This document shows, piece after piece, positions 1-7,440 of a stretch of 8,046 nucleotides of DNA. Position 1 is the first letter of the stretch. The number at the start of each line of letters is the position of its first letter. The translations under genes and the position numbers were made by a program. The stretch is taken from the NCBI GenBank assembly GCA_947653505.1, contig CANTHI010000159.1, positions 1 through 8,046 of the forward strand, written 5' to 3'. The DNA is from an uncultured Eubacterium sp. (lineage in GTDB: Bacteria > Bacillota_A > Clostridia > Lachnospirales > Lachnospiraceae). Under the pieces are notes generated by a model, which worked only from the letters and a program-made list of their open reading frames with translations, was not told the origin of the DNA and made no database searches.

Positions 1-57
1 GATGAATATATAATTTATAAAAAACGGACCTGCAGATATCTTGGAATTAAATTTTAA
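1..57 (+). CDS. possible C-terminal tail of an unidentified rightward gene (partial)
   Basis: Frame 1 is open from the window edge to a TAA at 55-57, giving 18 residues (DEYIIYKKRTCRYLGIKF). The other two forward frames stop almost at once. A stable hairpin followed by a T-rich stretch starts 37 bases after the stop (95-128), which is what the end of a rightward gene would look like. It would converge with the leftward rsmG operon. Eighteen residues are too few to name a family, and an open stretch of this length can occur by chance, so the call rests mainly on the hairpin position. Confidence 0.35.
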   Translation, partial: DEYIIYKKRTCRYLGIKF

Positions 58-94
58 TAAAAAATACAGCAAGTTACATATTGGCTAACCGTAC

Positions 95-128
95 GCTGGG
101 AGAGAGACTCTCTCCCAGCTGTCTTTCT
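95..128 (+). terminator. intrinsic terminator-like hairpin, rightward
   Basis: GCTGGGAGAGA (95-105) pairs perfectly with TCTCTCCCAGC (109-119) around a 3-base loop, an 11-bp GC-rich stem. On the + strand it is followed by TGTCTTTCT, an imperfect U-rich tail. On the - strand the stem is followed by GTACGG, with no T run, so it is a better terminator for a gene entering from the left than for rsmG. It may still stop or protect the 3' end of the rsmG transcript, because no other terminator is visible after rsmG. Confidence 0.6.
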
Positions 129-280
129 AAAGCATTATATAAAAACAGAAAATATTAAATATAATTTATACTTAATATTCGTATACAGTATATAAAATAC
201 TTACACACAGTATGTCTCAAAAGCATGAGGGATGGCAGGCTGCACAAACGTACAAAGGATAGCCAATAAGACCAGTACAC
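129..280. other. AT-rich intergenic stretch with a 29-nt palindrome
   Basis: No gene is supported here. The notable element is an all-A/T near-palindrome at 151-179: AATATTAA at one end, TTAATATT at the other, with 13 of 14 symmetric positions complementary. A GTATAC palindrome follows at about 181-186. The only leftward ORF is about 23 codons, has no convincing ribosome binding site and resembles nothing I know. The stretch is the spacer downstream of rsmG in a convergent arrangement. Confidence 0.5.
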
Positions 281-1000
281 TTACAATGGACACTTTACCG
301 GTGTGCCTGCCTTTCTTGGATATTTCTTTGCAGTATACTTTATCTTATTCATCAATACAAAAGATCTTTGATATTCTGTATCAGGCAGCTGAAACTGTTC
401 TACCCTGTCTAACTTCCCACCAAGAATTTGTATCGCTTTTTGAGACTGCTCCACTTCTTCCGCTATATCCGCAGATTTATATGCAGCAAATACGCCTCCC
501 CTTTTTATAAATGGCAGACAGTATTCGCTCAGACTGGACAGATGCGCGACTGCCCGTGATACACATAGATCAAACTGTTCACGATATTCCGTTTTATGTG
601 CAAGATCTTCTGCCCTGCCATGAACTGCACAAATATCTGACAGCCGTAAACGTCCAATCACTTCTTCTAAAAACCGGACTCTTTTGTTTAAAGAATCTGC
701 AAGCAATACATTCAGCTTCGGAAACATGATCTTCAAAGGGATTCCCGGAAAGCCTGCACCAGTTCCGACATCAATCAGTTTCCAGTCGGGATGAATATCC
801 AGATAGGCAGCTAACGCAAGACTATCCAGAAAGTGCTTTTCTACCACTTCATCAAATTCTATAATCGTTGTAAGGTTCATCACTTTATTCCATTCACATA
901 GCAGCTCATAATAAATGGAAAATTGTTCTTTCATCTCATCTGTCACAGTAAGATTCATCTGCGACAATTTCTGCTCAAACTGTTCGAAAGAATATCGCAT
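281..1000 (-). CDS. rsmG: 16S rRNA (guanine(527)-N7)-methyltransferase RsmG
   Basis: RsmG (formerly GidB) uses S-adenosylmethionine to methylate N7 of G527 in 16S rRNA, in the decoding region of the small subunit. Loss of function in this family gives low-level streptomycin resistance. The protein is about 239 residues, normal for the family. The SAM-binding loop DVGTGAGFPGIPLK lies near residues 77-90. The N-terminal WNKVMNLTTI stretch and the C-terminal KYPRKAGTP signature are also typical. Start choice: TTG at 1006, ATG at 1003 and ATG at 1000 are all in frame. AGAGG at 1008-1012 sits 7 bases before the ATG at 1000 and only 4 before the one at 1003, so I prefer 1000. The ATG at 1003 would overlap the mnmG stop as TGATG, so coupling with mnmG is likely either way. 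It is the last gene of the mnmE-mnmG-rsmG operon. Confidence 0.95.
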   Translation of the reverse strand: MRYSFEQFEQKLSQMNLTVTDEMKEQFSIYYELLCEWNKVMNLTTIIEFDEVVEKHFLDSLALAAYLDIHPDWKLIDVGTGAGFPGIPLKIMFPKLNVLLADSLNKRVRFLEEVIGRLRLSDICAVHGRAEDLAHKTEYREQFDLCVSRAVAHLSSLSEYCLPFIKRGGVFAAYKSADIAEEVEQSQKAIQILGGKLDRVEQFQLPDTEYQRSFVLMNKIKYTAKKYPRKAGTPVKCPL

Positions 1001-1002
1001 CA

Positions 1003-3051
1003 TCAATCCTCTTTTCGTTTTTTATGATAATATTGCTCCAGATATACAAGTAATACTGAAATATCTGCAGGAGATACTCCGGAGATTCTCGATGCCTGTC
1101 CAATTGATACCGGCTGATACAGGTTCAGCTTCTGCTTCGCTTCAATACGAAGTCCGCTGATCTGATTATAATCAAAATTCTTCTCCAGTCTTTTATTCTC
1201 CAGTTTCTTAAAGCTTTCTACCTGCTTCATCTGCCTTTTGATATATCCATCATATTTTACGTTGATATTTACCTGCTCTGCAACATCCCCGGGCAGATCT
1301 GGCCGTTCCGGATCCAGTTCTGATAATAAATCATAATTTAATTCTGGTCTCCGTATCAGTTCTTCTAAGGTTGCGCCCGTATTTAAAGGAACACTTTGAT
1401 ATTTTTCCAAAAGCTTTTGTGTTTTCTGGTTTGCACCTACAGTCACATGAGAAACACGTTTTACCTCATCCTGTATCATTTTTTCTTTCTCTACGACTCT
1501 TTCATAACGCTCTTTTGAAATCAATCCAGCCTGATATCCTTTTCTGGTAAGGCGTAAATCTGCATTATCCTGTCGGAGCAGCAGACGGTATTCGGCCCTG
1601 GAAGTCATCATACGATAAGGCTCATGATTCTCTTTTGTAACAAGATCATCAATTAATACTCCGATATAAGATTCCGAGCGGTCCAGAATCAATGGCTCCC
1701 TGCCAAATATCTCCATCGCCGCATTGATGCCTGCAATCAGTCCCTGCGCTGCTGCTTCTTCATATCCGGAACTTCCATTAAACTGGCCTCCACTGAAAAG
1801 CCCACGTATTTTTTTAAATTCTAATGATGGATATAACTGGTTTGGATTGATGCAGTCATATTCTATCGCATAAGCACAACGTACGATCTTCGCATTTTCC
1901 AATCCTGGCACCGTCCGGTACATGGCATACTGTACATCTTCAGGCAGCGAACTGGACATCCCTCCTACATACATTTCATTGGTGTGTATTCCTTCTGGTT
2001 CAATAAACAACTGATGCCTGTTCTTATCTGGAAATTTAACAACTTTATCCTCAATCGATGGACAATAACGTGGTCCGGTTCCTTCAATAACTCCTGCATA
2101 CAATGGAGAACGATTCAGATTTTCACGGATAATCCCATGTGTCTGCTCATTTGTATAAGTCAGCCAGCAGGATACCTGATCAATCTGTACCTTTTGCGGA
2201 TCTGTTGTAAAAGAAAACGGAACGACATGCTCATCTCCTTTCTGCTCCTGCATTTTGGAAAAATCAATCGACCGCCTGTCAATTCTTGCCGGTGTACCTG
2301 TTTTAAAGCGGAACATTTCAACTCCATGTTCCTTTAGTGATGCGGTAAGGTGATTTGCCGCCATCAAGCCATTTGGTCCTGTATGTGAGATCATTTCTCC
2401 AGTCAGACATCGTGCACGCAGATAAGTACCTGTACACAGAATAACAGCCTTACAAATATATGTTGCGCCGGAAACAGTCTTCACTCCTACAATTTTCCTA
2501 ATTTCTAAATTATGATTTATTTTTTTTTGAACATCTTCTCCCACAAGATAGTTCTGGTCTTCTTTTATCTCAATATGATTTTTTTCGCCATCGGAATCTT
2601 TTGAAGATATCCCGGAATCCAAATCTCTTTTATCCTTCCATGTTTCTGTTATAATTTCAGAAACCTCAGCCTGCCTGATTGTCAGATGATCGGTACTCTG
2701 AAGAGTTCTTCTCATCTCCATACTATAATCTGCTTTGTCAGCCTGTGCGCGAAGGGAATGTACTGCTGGCCCTTTCGAACGGTTTAGCATTTTTGACTGT
2801 ATAAAAGTATGATCTATCGTAATGCCCATCTGTCCACCGAGCGCGTCAATCTCCCTTACAAGATGACCTTTGGAGCTCCCTCCGATATTTGGATTACAAG
2901 GCATCAGTGCAATACTGTCAACACTGACTGTAAAAATAATCGTTTCCAATCCAAGTCTCGCACAGGCCAGTGCTGCTTCACAACCGGCATGTCCGGCTCC
3001 GACTACTACTACGTCATACACTTCTTCAAATGTATTTTTCTGACATTGCAT
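1003..3051 (-). CDS. mnmG: tRNA uridine-5-carboxymethylaminomethyl(34) synthesis enzyme MnmG (GidA)
   Basis: MnmG is the FAD-dependent partner of MnmE. The complex installs a (carboxymethyl)aminomethyl group at C5 of wobble uridine U34 in tRNAs reading NNA/NNG codons, using methylene-tetrahydrofolate and glycine or ammonium. The N-terminal dinucleotide-binding motif [10 protein letters not shown] is at residues 18-27. The two conserved cysteines of the family are present, in MPCNPNIGG (Cys52) and [10 protein letters not shown] (Cys330). The [17 protein letters not shown] signature is near 482-498, and the C-terminal helical domain with [10 protein letters not shown] is near 655-664. At 682 residues it is longer than the usual roughly 625-630. 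The excess is a charged insertion around residues 135-185. ATG at 3051 is preceded by GGAGG 7 bases away, and the gap from the mnmE stop is 15 bases, so the two partners are co-transcribed. Confidence 0.97.
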   Translation of the reverse strand: MQCQKNTFEEVYDVVVVGAGHAGCEAALACARLGLETIIFTVSVDSIALMPCNPNIGGSSKGHLVREIDALGGQMGITIDHTFIQSKMLNRSKGPAVHSLRAQADKADYSMEMRRTLQSTDHLTIRQAEVSEIITETWKDKRDLDSGISSKDSDGEKNHIEIKEDQNYLVGEDVQKKINHNLEIRKIVGVKTVSGATYICKAVILCTGTYLRARCLTGEMISHTGPNGLMAANHLTASLKEHGVEMFRFKTGTPARIDRRSIDFSKMQEQKGDEHVVPFSFTTDPQKVQIDQVSCWLTYTNEQTHGIIRENLNRSPLYAGVIEGTGPRYCPSIEDKVVKFPDKNRHQLFIEPEGIHTNEMYVGGMSSSLPEDVQYAMYRTVPGLENAKIVRCAYAIEYDCINPNQLYPSLEFKKIRGLFSGGQFNGSSGYEEAAAQGLIAGINAAMEIFGREPLILDRSESYIGVLIDDLVTKENHEPYRMMTSRAEYRLLLRQDNADLRLTRKGYQAGLISKERYERVVEKEKMIQDEVKRVSHVTVGANQKTQKLLEKYQSVPLNTGATLEELIRRPELNYDLLSELDPERPDLPGDVAEQVNINVKYDGYIKRQMKQVESFKKLENKRLEKNFDYNQISGLRIEAKQKLNLYQPVSIGQASRISGVSPADISVLLVYLEQYYHKKRKED

Positions 3052-3066
3052 ACTACATCCTCCATA

Positions 3067-4446
3067 TCATTTTCCCATACAGAATTTTGAAAAAATCTCA
3101 TCTGCTAAATCATCTTCTACAGATTCTCCTATAATTGTACCCAATGACTGATATGCATTCATTAAATCAATCGAATAAAAATCCTCAGGCATCTGATTCT
3201 GAATACTCTCCAGCACCAGTTGCAGACTCTGAAGTGTCTGTATCAATGCGTTCTTATGTCTTACATTCGTAATAACCAATGACTCATCACACATGATGCT
3301 TCCACTAAAAAAGATCTTTTGGATTAGCTCTGACAGCTCTTTCATCCCTTCCCCTTCTTTGGCAGAAATCTGAACGACATGATCAGATATGTTCATTAAT
3401 TTTTTTAACGATTCCTTTTCTACTCTCTGCTCTAAATCTGACTTATTTAATAATATGATCACATTTTTATTTTGAATCATTCTGGCAATATCACAATCCT
3501 CTTTTGTAATTTCCTGTGAACTGTCTACTACATACAGTACCAGGTCTGCCTTTTCCAGATATTCTTTTGCTTTATCCACACCGATTTGTTCAATCCTGTC
3601 TTCAGTTTCATGTATCCCTGCTGTATCGGTCACGTTTAGCATAATCCCGTTTAAAGTAACCTGCTCTTCTAATACATCCCTTGTTGTTCCGGCAATATCA
3701 GTAACAATTGCCCGGTCGGAGCCTGCGAGCAGATTCAGCAAAGATGATTTTCCCACATTGGGCTTTCCTGCAATAACTGTATGAATGCCTTCTTTCATGA
3801 CCCTTCCCTGATCCGCCGTATTGATCAGATACTGTATCTCATTCTTCAGATCCAGAACTACTTCCTGTAACCGTTCCGGATACCCATCCAGTGAATAATG
3901 TTCCGGATCATCTACCGCAGATTCAATAAATGCTGTCTCATGAATAATCTTTTTCCGAAGTTCACGTATTTTATTTAATACTGCTCCTCGCAGCTGTCTG
4001 ACAGAGCTTTTTAGTGCAAAATCATTTTTAGAATTAATAATATCAATCACAGACTCTGCCTGTGTCAGATCGATTCTGCCATTTAAAAAAGCTCGCTTTG
4101 TAAACTCTCCAGGTTCCGCGGGTCTTGCTCCATGTCTGATTACAGTTTCCAGAATTTTTTGCATAACCAGCACACCGCCATGACAATCTATCTCTACCGT
4201 GTCTTCTCTTGTATAGCTGTTTGGAGCTTTCATTAACATCACAAGCACTTCATCTATAACTTCACCTTCGTCCATCATGTATCCATAATGGATTGTATGA
4301 GAAGGATAATCCTTCAGAGACTTTCCATTTTTTCCACGAAATACCCTGTCCGCAATCTCAACTGCTTCATCTCCACTCATTCGTATAATTCCAATACCAG
4401 AAGCAGCTATTGCCGTAGCAACAGATGCGATCGTATCTGTATCCAT
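3067..4446 (-). CDS. mnmE: tRNA uridine-5-carboxymethylaminomethyl(34) synthesis GTPase MnmE
   Basis: MnmE is the GTPase half of the MnmE-MnmG tRNA U34 modification complex. GTP hydrolysis and G-domain dimerisation drive the reaction. The 459-residue protein has the usual order: an N-terminal tetrahydrofolate-binding domain (about 1-118, followed by FTKRAFLNGRIDLTQAE at 115-131), a helical domain split around the G domain, and the G domain itself (about 218-380). Visible G motifs are GKPNVGKS (227-234), IAGTTRD (251-257), DTAG (274-277), NKSD (334-337) and SAK (361-363). The protein ends in FCMGK, the conserved C-x-G-K terminus with the functional Cys at 456. ATG at 4446 has GGAG 7 bases upstream. 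It is the first gene of its operon, downstream of a terminator and a candidate duplicated promoter. Confidence 0.97.
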   Translation of the reverse strand: MDTDTIASVATAIAASGIGIIRMSGDEAVEIADRVFRGKNGKSLKDYPSHTIHYGYMMDEGEVIDEVLVMLMKAPNSYTREDTVEIDCHGGVLVMQKILETVIRHGARPAEPGEFTKRAFLNGRIDLTQAESVIDIINSKNDFALKSSVRQLRGAVLNKIRELRKKIIHETAFIESAVDDPEHYSLDGYPERLQEVVLDLKNEIQYLINTADQGRVMKEGIHTVIAGKPNVGKSSLLNLLAGSDRAIVTDIAGTTRDVLEEQVTLNGIMLNVTDTAGIHETEDRIEQIGVDKAKEYLEKADLVLYVVDSSQEITKEDCDIARMIQNKNVIILLNKSDLEQRVEKESLKKLMNISDHVVQISAKEGEGMKELSELIQKIFFSGSIMCDESLVITNVRHKNALIQTLQSLQLVLESIQNQMPEDFYSIDLMNAYQSLGTIIGESVEDDLADEIFSKFCMGK

Positions 4447-4474
4447 AAGCTTTCTCCATTCTATCTCAAATACT

Positions 4475-4506
4475 TCTACTATATCATACTTCTATTATAT
4501 CATACT
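4475..4506 (-). promoter_or_regulatory. tandem 16-bp repeat carrying two extended -10 elements before mnmE
   Basis: Read leftward, a 16-bp unit AGTATGATATARTAGA occurs twice head to tail with 15 of 16 positions identical (4491-4506 and 4475-4490); a further AGTA follows at 4471-4474. Each unit carries an extended -10: TGATATAAT in the upstream copy and TGATATAGT in the downstream copy. No good -35 hexamer is seen at 16-18 bases from either. The position, between the jag terminator and the mnmE ribosome binding site, is right for the promoter of mnmE-mnmG-rsmG. The promoter function is inferred from sequence only. Confidence 0.5.
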
Positions 4507-4552
4507 TTCATAAAATACCTTTCCCATCGTTCCTTTACCCGCAATTCCATTT

Positions 4553-4586
4553 AAAAAAACTGTGTTCAAACCAGCTTGAACACAGT
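4553..4586 (-). terminator. intrinsic terminator of the rpmH-rnpA-yidD-yidC-jag operon
   Basis: ACTGTGTTCAA (4559-4569) and TTGAACACAGT (4576-4586) form a perfect 11-bp stem with a 6-base loop. Read leftward, the stem is followed directly by seven T residues (4559-4553), a textbook Rho-independent terminator. It lies 50 bases beyond the jag stop codon and separates the two leftward operons. Confidence 0.9.
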
Positions 4587-4636
4587 CTCAATTGTCCTGA
4601 TCGATACTACTTATATGTCTTTATCTGTCTCAGATC

Positions 4637-5263
4637 TTAATTTCTTTTTAAAGTCACAACTACATGACGGTAAGGCTCTTCTCCTTCGCTATGGGTAGAC
4701 ACAAACCGGTCATTCTGAAGAGCAGAGTGAATAACTCTTCTCTCATAAGGATTCATCGGCTCTAAAGCTACCGGCCGTTTTGTTCTCTTTACTTTATATG
4801 AAATATTCTTTGCAAGATTTTCTAATGTCTCTTTTCTCCTCTTGCGATAATCTTCAGTATCCAGCTTGACTTTCACATAATGATCCGTCTGTTTATTTAC
4901 AGCAAGATTTGTCAGATACTGCAAAGAGTCCAGTGTCTGTCCTCTTTTTCCAATCAGAACACCCATTTCATCGCCCTTGAACTCTACATCAATCTGTCCG
5001 TTCTCTTCGTTATAGCTGGAAATAATCTCCACATTCAGCTTCATCGCTTCAAACACCTGGGTTAAAAAATCTCTGACACTTTCTTCAGGTGAATACTTCC
5101 TGCGCGCCTTTATCACTGCCGGCTTGCTGCCAAATCCTAAAAATCCTGTACTCCCCTCACTAATGACTTCATATTCCAGCTGATCGCTCGTTACCCCAAG
5201 CCGAACTAAAGCATCCGTAATCGCATCATTGACTGTTTTTGCACTTACCTCAATAAACTCCAT
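4637..5263 (-). CDS. jag: RNA-binding protein Jag/KhpB (Jag-N, KH, R3H domains)
   Basis: Jag (SpoIIIJ-associated protein, also called KhpB or EloR) is a cytoplasmic RNA-binding protein. In studied Firmicutes it works with KhpA and affects cell elongation and small-RNA biology. The 208-residue protein has a Jag-N domain (1 to about 53, with GFLGFGSKPAVI at 40-51), a type II KH domain (about 75-135) with the GxxG loop GKRG at 105-108, and an R3H domain (about 140-206) with Arg175 and His179 in RRVIH. Start choice: an in-frame ATG lies 12 codons upstream inside yidC. The ATG at 5263 is preferred because AAGGGGAG (5273-5280) lies 9 bases upstream and the Jag-N domain begins there with MEFIEVSAKT. 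That ribosome binding site touches the yidC stop codon, so translation is probably coupled. Pairing with yidC is the standard arrangement. Confidence 0.94.
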   Translation of the reverse strand: MEFIEVSAKTVNDAITDALVRLGVTSDQLEYEVISEGSTGFLGFGSKPAVIKARRKYSPEESVRDFLTQVFEAMKLNVEIISSYNEENGQIDVEFKGDEMGVLIGKRGQTLDSLQYLTNLAVNKQTDHYVKVKLDTEDYRKRRKETLENLAKNISYKVKRTKRPVALEPMNPYERRVIHSALQNDRFVSTHSEGEEPYRHVVVTLKRN

Positions 5264-5279
5264 CACAAAAATCTCCCCT

Positions 5280-6554
5280 TTATTTATTATTCCTTTCATT
5301 AAATTCCTTCACAAGATTTGCTTTCGCTGTCAGACTGTTCGGATTGGCTGTTTTTCTATATGCATATGCTTTTTCAATTTTTGAATCTCTTTCTGCCTTG
5401 GACATTGTTGTAGAAAGCTGCGCATTATTTTTTGTACTTATTTTTGCTGCACTGCGAATCTGATTTTCGCTGATCCCCATTTTCTCCAGTTTTTTCTTCC
5501 GCTTCTCTACATTTTTAGCAATGACTTCATCCAGATCCAGATTCTGGATATGTTTATTTACAAAATACTGCTGAATCCCTCGTGTTAAAGAACTAAAAAT
5601 CCAGTAAATACCCAGACCGACTGGTACTGTAAACGTAATTCCGACAGAAATCAAAGGCATCGTATAATTCATCATCTTCATCTGTCTGGCCATCGGATTA
5701 TCCGGATCGGTCTCTGCCTGCGGCATCAGTTTAATATTTAACATCTGTGACGCATACGAAATGAGAGGTATCAGAAAAGCCAGCAAGACAAACAAATAAG
5801 ACTTTTCTTTAAAACTGCTCGAAATAATCGCAACCGGAGAGTCTGAAATATTTAATCCCAGAAACGTATTCATATGGTTTAACTGCACTTCCGTGGATTG
5901 GATAACATCCTGCAGAGATGGAAAAGCATCTCTTAAGGAATCCCATCCTGTTGTCGGCATTTTATAAATCGAATCCACGATAAAATTTTTCACAACCGAT
6001 AAATCTGTATGATTAAAATCTGCACGAATCTGATTGGTCAGGTTCAGGCTCTCCAGAAATTTTTCCATAATTCCCTGAAACCCGGCTGTATGGATAATTC
6101 CATCTACGATACCGTCAAATGCTGATTTTACACTGGATACATAAGCAGGTACATTATAAATCACACGATATAACGCAAAAAATACAGGCATCTGAAGCAA
6201 AAGCGGCAGGCATGTCCCGGTTGGAGATATTCCATACCTGGCATATAACGCCTGAGTCTCTTCATTCATCGCCATCTGGGACTCCTGATCTCTCTTTCCC
6301 TTATACTTCTCCTGAATGGCTTTGATCTCAGGCTGCATCTTTTGCTGAAGCTTTGAAAATTTCTGCTGTTTAATCGTAAGCGGCAGCATGCACATATAGA
6401 TCAGGATCGTCAGTACAATAATTGTAATACCTATGTTCTCGATTCCGAACACATTTGCCAGAAACACATAGATTCCGTTCATAATCCAGCCCAGAACTCT
6501 TGCAATCGGACCTAAAATCGAACCGGAATACTGTGTCAGTATGATCGTTGTCAA
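5280..6554 (-). CDS. yidC: membrane protein insertase YidC (Oxa1 family), TTG start
   Basis: YidC inserts membrane proteins into the cytoplasmic membrane, alone or with SecYEG. The 424-residue protein has an N-terminal hydrophobic region, a transmembrane segment near 41-58 (ending in LPLTIKQQKFSK), a basic cytoplasmic hairpin (about 60-108), TM2 near 112-132 with the conserved LLLQMPVFFALYRVI, an extracytoplasmic insert (about 137-250), and further membrane segments near 251-275 and 298-322. A long, very basic C-terminal tail (about 335-424) is suited to ribosome contact. No lipobox is seen, unlike Bacillus SpoIIIJ. The groove Arg expected about five residues before LPLTIKQ is Tyr53. The start is TTG at 6554: AGGAGG (6562-6567) lies 7 bases upstream and the next in-frame Met is at residue 25. 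The SD overlaps the yidD stop. Confidence 0.95.
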   Translation of the reverse strand: MTTIILTQYSGSILGPIARVLGWIMNGIYVFLANVFGIENIGITIIVLTILIYMCMLPLTIKQQKFSKLQQKMQPEIKAIQEKYKGKRDQESQMAMNEETQALYARYGISPTGTCLPLLLQMPVFFALYRVIYNVPAYVSSVKSAFDGIVDGIIHTAGFQGIMEKFLESLNLTNQIRADFNHTDLSVVKNFIVDSIYKMPTTGWDSLRDAFPSLQDVIQSTEVQLNHMNTFLGLNISDSPVAIISSSFKEKSYLFVLLAFLIPLISYASQMLNIKLMPQAETDPDNPMARQMKMMNYTMPLISVGITFTVPVGLGIYWIFSSLTRGIQQYFVNKHIQNLDLDEVIAKNVEKRKKKLEKMGISENQIRSAAKISTKNNAQLSTTMSKAERDSKIEKAYAYRKTANPNSLTAKANLVKEFNERNNK

Positions 6555-6566
6555 TTAACTACCTCC

Positions 6567-6782
6567 TTATGGTACAGGATCGTATCCACCTTTTGAAAAA
6601 GGATTGCAGCGCAGAATCCTCCATCCTGCCAGAAGTCCACCCTTCACCGCACCATATTTTGAAACAGCCTCCAGCGCATAATTGGAACACGTTGGAATAT
6701 ACGGACATTTCACGGTTTTCATCGGCGATACATACCTTTGATATAATTTAATACATAAAATCATTATTTTTTTCAATTTCAT
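6567..6782 (-). CDS. yidD: membrane protein insertion efficiency factor YidD
   Basis: YidD is a small membrane-associated protein that assists insertion of inner-membrane proteins and is almost always encoded between rnpA and yidC. The 71 residues match the family length and signature: an amphipathic N-terminal segment ([10 protein letters not shown]), the Cys-containing [16 protein letters not shown] (25-40), and the C-terminal [17 protein letters not shown] (55-71). The start codon overlaps the rnpA stop by 4 bases (ATGA). Only a weak purine stretch precedes the ATG, so its translation probably depends on ribosomes finishing rnpA. Confidence 0.95.
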   Translation of the reverse strand: MKLKKIMILCIKLYQRYVSPMKTVKCPYIPTCSNYALEAVSKYGAVKGGLLAGWRILRCNPFSKGGYDPVP

Positions 6783-7135
6783 TCATCTTCTTTATTTTCA
6801 AATTTTAAAATATCATGAAGATTTCCAAGATGCAGCAACGCACTCTCTGTTTCCAGATAGGAAATCTTTTTTGCTGACATTCTCGCAATAACTACTATAT
6901 CGAAACCACTATAAAACCGATCTTCCTGTAGCCGGTAAGCCTCTCTGAGCAGACGCTTCAGACGATGCCTGACTACACTGTTGCCAACCTTTTTGCTGAC
7001 TGATATTCCAACCCTGTTGCCATCCGTCTCATTTTCCAGAATATACATCACAAAATAACGGTTTGCATAAGATTTTCCCTGTCTGTATACCTTTTGAAAA
7101 TCAGAATTTTTTTTTAACGATTCAGAAAATTTCAT
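6779..7135 (-). CDS. rnpA: ribonuclease P protein component RnpA
   Basis: RnpA is the protein cofactor of the RNase P ribozyme, which removes 5' leaders from pre-tRNAs. The 118-residue protein has the usual N-terminal substrate-leader-binding region ([17 protein letters not shown]) and the central signature [22 protein letters not shown] (about 47-68), which carries the basic RNR helix. The family's RNR core is RHR here (Arg56-His57-Arg58), a conservative variant. ATG at 7135 is preceded by AGGAAGG with a short spacer. The start codon region contains a 9-A run (7107-7115) at codons 7-10. The gene follows rpmH after a 136-base structured spacer and overlaps yidD. Confidence 0.96.
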   Translation of the reverse strand: MKFSESLKKNSDFQKVYRQGKSYANRYFVMYILENETDGNRVGISVSKKVGNSVVRHRLKRLLREAYRLQEDRFYSGFDIVVIARMSAKKISYLETESALLHLGNLHDILKFENKEDE

Positions 7136-7173
7136 GATTCCTTCCTATCGCAGACTGCACTTTATACCGGAAC

Positions 7174-7230
7174 AAACGGCTATTTCTACGGAATTTTTTC
7201 ATATCAGACTATTTTTAAAAATAACCGTTT
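7174..7230 (-). repeat. long-range inverted repeat in the rpmH-rnpA spacer
   Basis: Read leftward, AAACGGTTATTT (7230-7219) can pair with AAATAGCCGTTT (7185-7174). There are 12 base pairs, one of them G-U, with a loop of about 33 bases. In a transcript running from rpmH into rnpA this would form just upstream of the rnpA ribosome binding site. A role in RNA processing or in setting rnpA expression is inference. Confidence 0.4.
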
Positions 7231-7236
7231 TTCTGT

Positions 7237-7272
7237 AAAAATATAAGAAGAAAGACCACAAAAGATGTGGCC
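7237..7272 (-). terminator. weak terminator or attenuator hairpin directly after rpmH
   Basis: Read leftward, GGCCACA (7272-7266) pairs with TGTGGTC (7260-7254), a 7-bp stem with one G-U pair and a 5-base loop. The first stem base is the G of the rpmH TAG stop. The stem is followed by T-rich but interrupted sequence (TTTCTTCTTATATTTTT). The mismatch would be A-C if transcribed rightward, so the structure fits leftward RNA. This suggests partial termination, giving more L34 mRNA than rnpA mRNA. Confidence 0.5.
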
Positions 7273-7406
7273 TATGCTGATAACTTCTTTCTTCCTTTTA
7301 ATCTTCTTGCAGCCAATACCTTTCTTCCGCCTGCTGTACTCATTCTTTTTCTGAAACCATGCACCTTTGATCTATGTCTTTTGTTCGGCTGATATGTCAT
7401 CTTCAT
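7272..7406 (-). CDS. rpmH: 50S ribosomal protein L34
   Basis: L34 is a small, very basic protein of the large ribosomal subunit. Reading leftward from ATG at 7406 gives 44 residues ending in TAG at 7272-7274, beginning [18 protein letters not shown] and ending LKGRKKLSA. This is the invariant L34 pattern: [15 protein letters not shown], then [15 protein letters not shown] lies about 10 bases before the ATG. A second in-frame ATG at 7400 has a poorer distance to the ribosome binding site, and MKMTYQP is the usual family start. It is the first gene of the operon and divergent from dnaA, with a candidate promoter at 7488-7515. Confidence 0.97.
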   Translation of the reverse strand: MKMTYQPNKRHRSKVHGFRKRMSTAGGRKVLAARRLKGRKKLSA

Positions 7407-7440
7407 ATTACACGCACCTCCTCTATTAGTCCTCTATCAG

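Noticed and set aside
162..232. 23-codon leftward ORF after rsmG
   Set aside because: It has an AT-rich random composition, no ribosome binding site and no recognisable motif.
79..269. TATTGGCTA at 79-87 and its reverse complement TAGCCAATA at 261-269
   Set aside because: A 9-bp match about 180 bases apart, with only loose flanking similarity; it could be chance and has no supporting context.
232..729. Two rightward ORFs (232-510 and 511-729)
   Set aside because: They mostly lie antisense within rsmG, whose protein sequence is clearly conserved; they are frame shadows.
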